A DNA stretch of 22,841 nucleotides, taken from Sulfuriferula sp. (GTDB taxonomy: Bacteria; Pseudomonadota; Gammaproteobacteria; Burkholderiales; Sulfuriferulaceae). The stretch covers positions 1 through 22,841 of the forward strand of contig DAICZK010000006.1 of assembly GCA_027311185.1 (NCBI GenBank), given 5' to 3'. The translations under genes were made by a program, and so were the position numbers. The notes under the pieces are model-generated. The model was not told where the DNA came from. It was given only the letters and a program-made list of their open reading frames with translations, and ran no database searches. Shown here one piece after another: positions 22,555 through 22,841 of the stretch. Each line of letters begins with the position of its first letter. Positions within the stretch are counted from its first letter, which is position 1.

Positions 22555-22841
22555 TGGTGTTGACTTGCAAAGCTGCGAGCGGAATTCCCGCAGCAGCCAG
22601 CGCGTTGCTGAGCGCCGGTCCTTGCGCCTGCAGTTGCTGCACGGTGGCTGTGCTATCGGCGCGTATCTGCATAGACAGCTGCGTGCCGTTGAGCCGCAGG
22701 TGAGCCGTAATCACGCCCAGTGTCGGTAATTCGAAGCGCACTTTGCTGCTCCAGGTTGCGGTGGCTGGGGTTTGCGGCGCCTCGCCTTGGTGTCCAGCGT
22801 CCTCGCTGACTTCCCATTGCAGAGCCTGGCCGGGCCAGACT
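22547..22841 (-). CDS. fliK: FliK C-terminus, flagellar hook-length control (partial)
   Basis: The open frame runs off the window at its 5' end; 97 C-terminal residues are visible. It reads VWPGQALQWEVSEDAG near the edge and then RFELPTLGVITAHLRLNGTQL, the typical Flg_hook domain of FliK. FliK measures hook length during assembly and switches the export apparatus to filament substrates through FlhB. Between these segments lies a Gln/Ala/Pro-rich stretch. The internal GTG at 22741 is a valine codon and not the start. The end overlaps the FlhB-like gene. Confidence 0.85.
   Translation of the reverse strand, partial: VWPGQALQWEVSEDAGHQGEAPQTPATATWSSKVRFELPTLGVITAHLRLNGTQLSMQIRADSTATVQQLQAQGPALSNALAAAGIPLAALQVNTSE

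Noticed and set aside
1..22841. CRISPR arrays, tRNA/rRNA genes, insertion sequences, prophage or toxin-antitoxin genes
   Set aside because: Both strands were scanned by eye; no regularly spaced repeats, cloverleaf or rRNA-like sequence, or transposase-like proteins were seen.

Overview
The window looks like chromosomal DNA of a Gram-negative, flagellated betaproteobacterium. This rests on moderate-to-high GC, complete lipid A modification and core-oligosaccharide genes, an outer-membrane beta-barrel, and flagellar genes. A Nitrosomonadales-type relative is my guess from protein flavour only; nothing here fixes the genus. I see no rRNA, tRNA, CRISPR array, insertion sequence or phage gene. Every stretch without a gene is shorter than 150 bp.

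Layout. (1) 1-1845, plus strand: the end of modA, then modB and modC (molybdate ABC importer). (2) 1986-2813, minus: an outer-membrane beta-barrel protein of unknown role. (3) 2931-11774, minus: a compact Ara4N lipid A modification cluster. In transcription order it reads arnT, arnE-like, arnB, arnC, arnA formyltransferase half, arnA dehydrogenase/decarboxylase half, arnD, and a second ArnT-like transferase. ArnA, a fusion in enterobacteria, is split into two genes here. There is one small flippase subunit rather than two, and two dissimilar ArnT-like transferases sit at opposite ends of the cluster. A candidate extended -10 promoter precedes it. (4) 11900-12919, minus: an AI-2E family transporter, divergent from (5) a typical 2-Cys peroxiredoxin (13051-13650, plus) with a good sigma70-like promoter and terminator. 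(6) 13753-15888: a divergent yeiH / LysR-type regulator pair, with a 25-bp perfect palindrome over the predicted regulator transcription start. (7) 16004-21396, minus: five tightly packed genes, four glycosyltransferases and a WaaL-type O-antigen ligase, probably an LPS core / O-antigen module. (8) 21458-22841, minus: flagellar genes, namely a YcgR-type c-di-GMP brake, an orphan FlhB-like export switch domain and the C-terminus of FliK, which runs off the window.

How it fits together. UDP-glucuronate is oxidised and decarboxylated (ArnA DH half), transaminated (ArnB), N-formylated (ArnA FT half), loaded on undecaprenyl phosphate (ArnC), deformylated (ArnD), flipped (ArnE-like) and transferred to lipid A (ArnT). 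This usually gives cationic peptide and polymyxin resistance. The downstream glycosyltransferase/WaaL block also acts on LPS, so much of the window concerns the cell envelope.

Two near-identical 60-bp REP-like hairpins, about 14 kb apart, each sit between the ends of convergent genes. I found no clearly new multi-gene system. The most unusual points are the split ArnA with duplicated ArnT and single flippase subunit, the REP pair, and the LysR operator-like palindrome.
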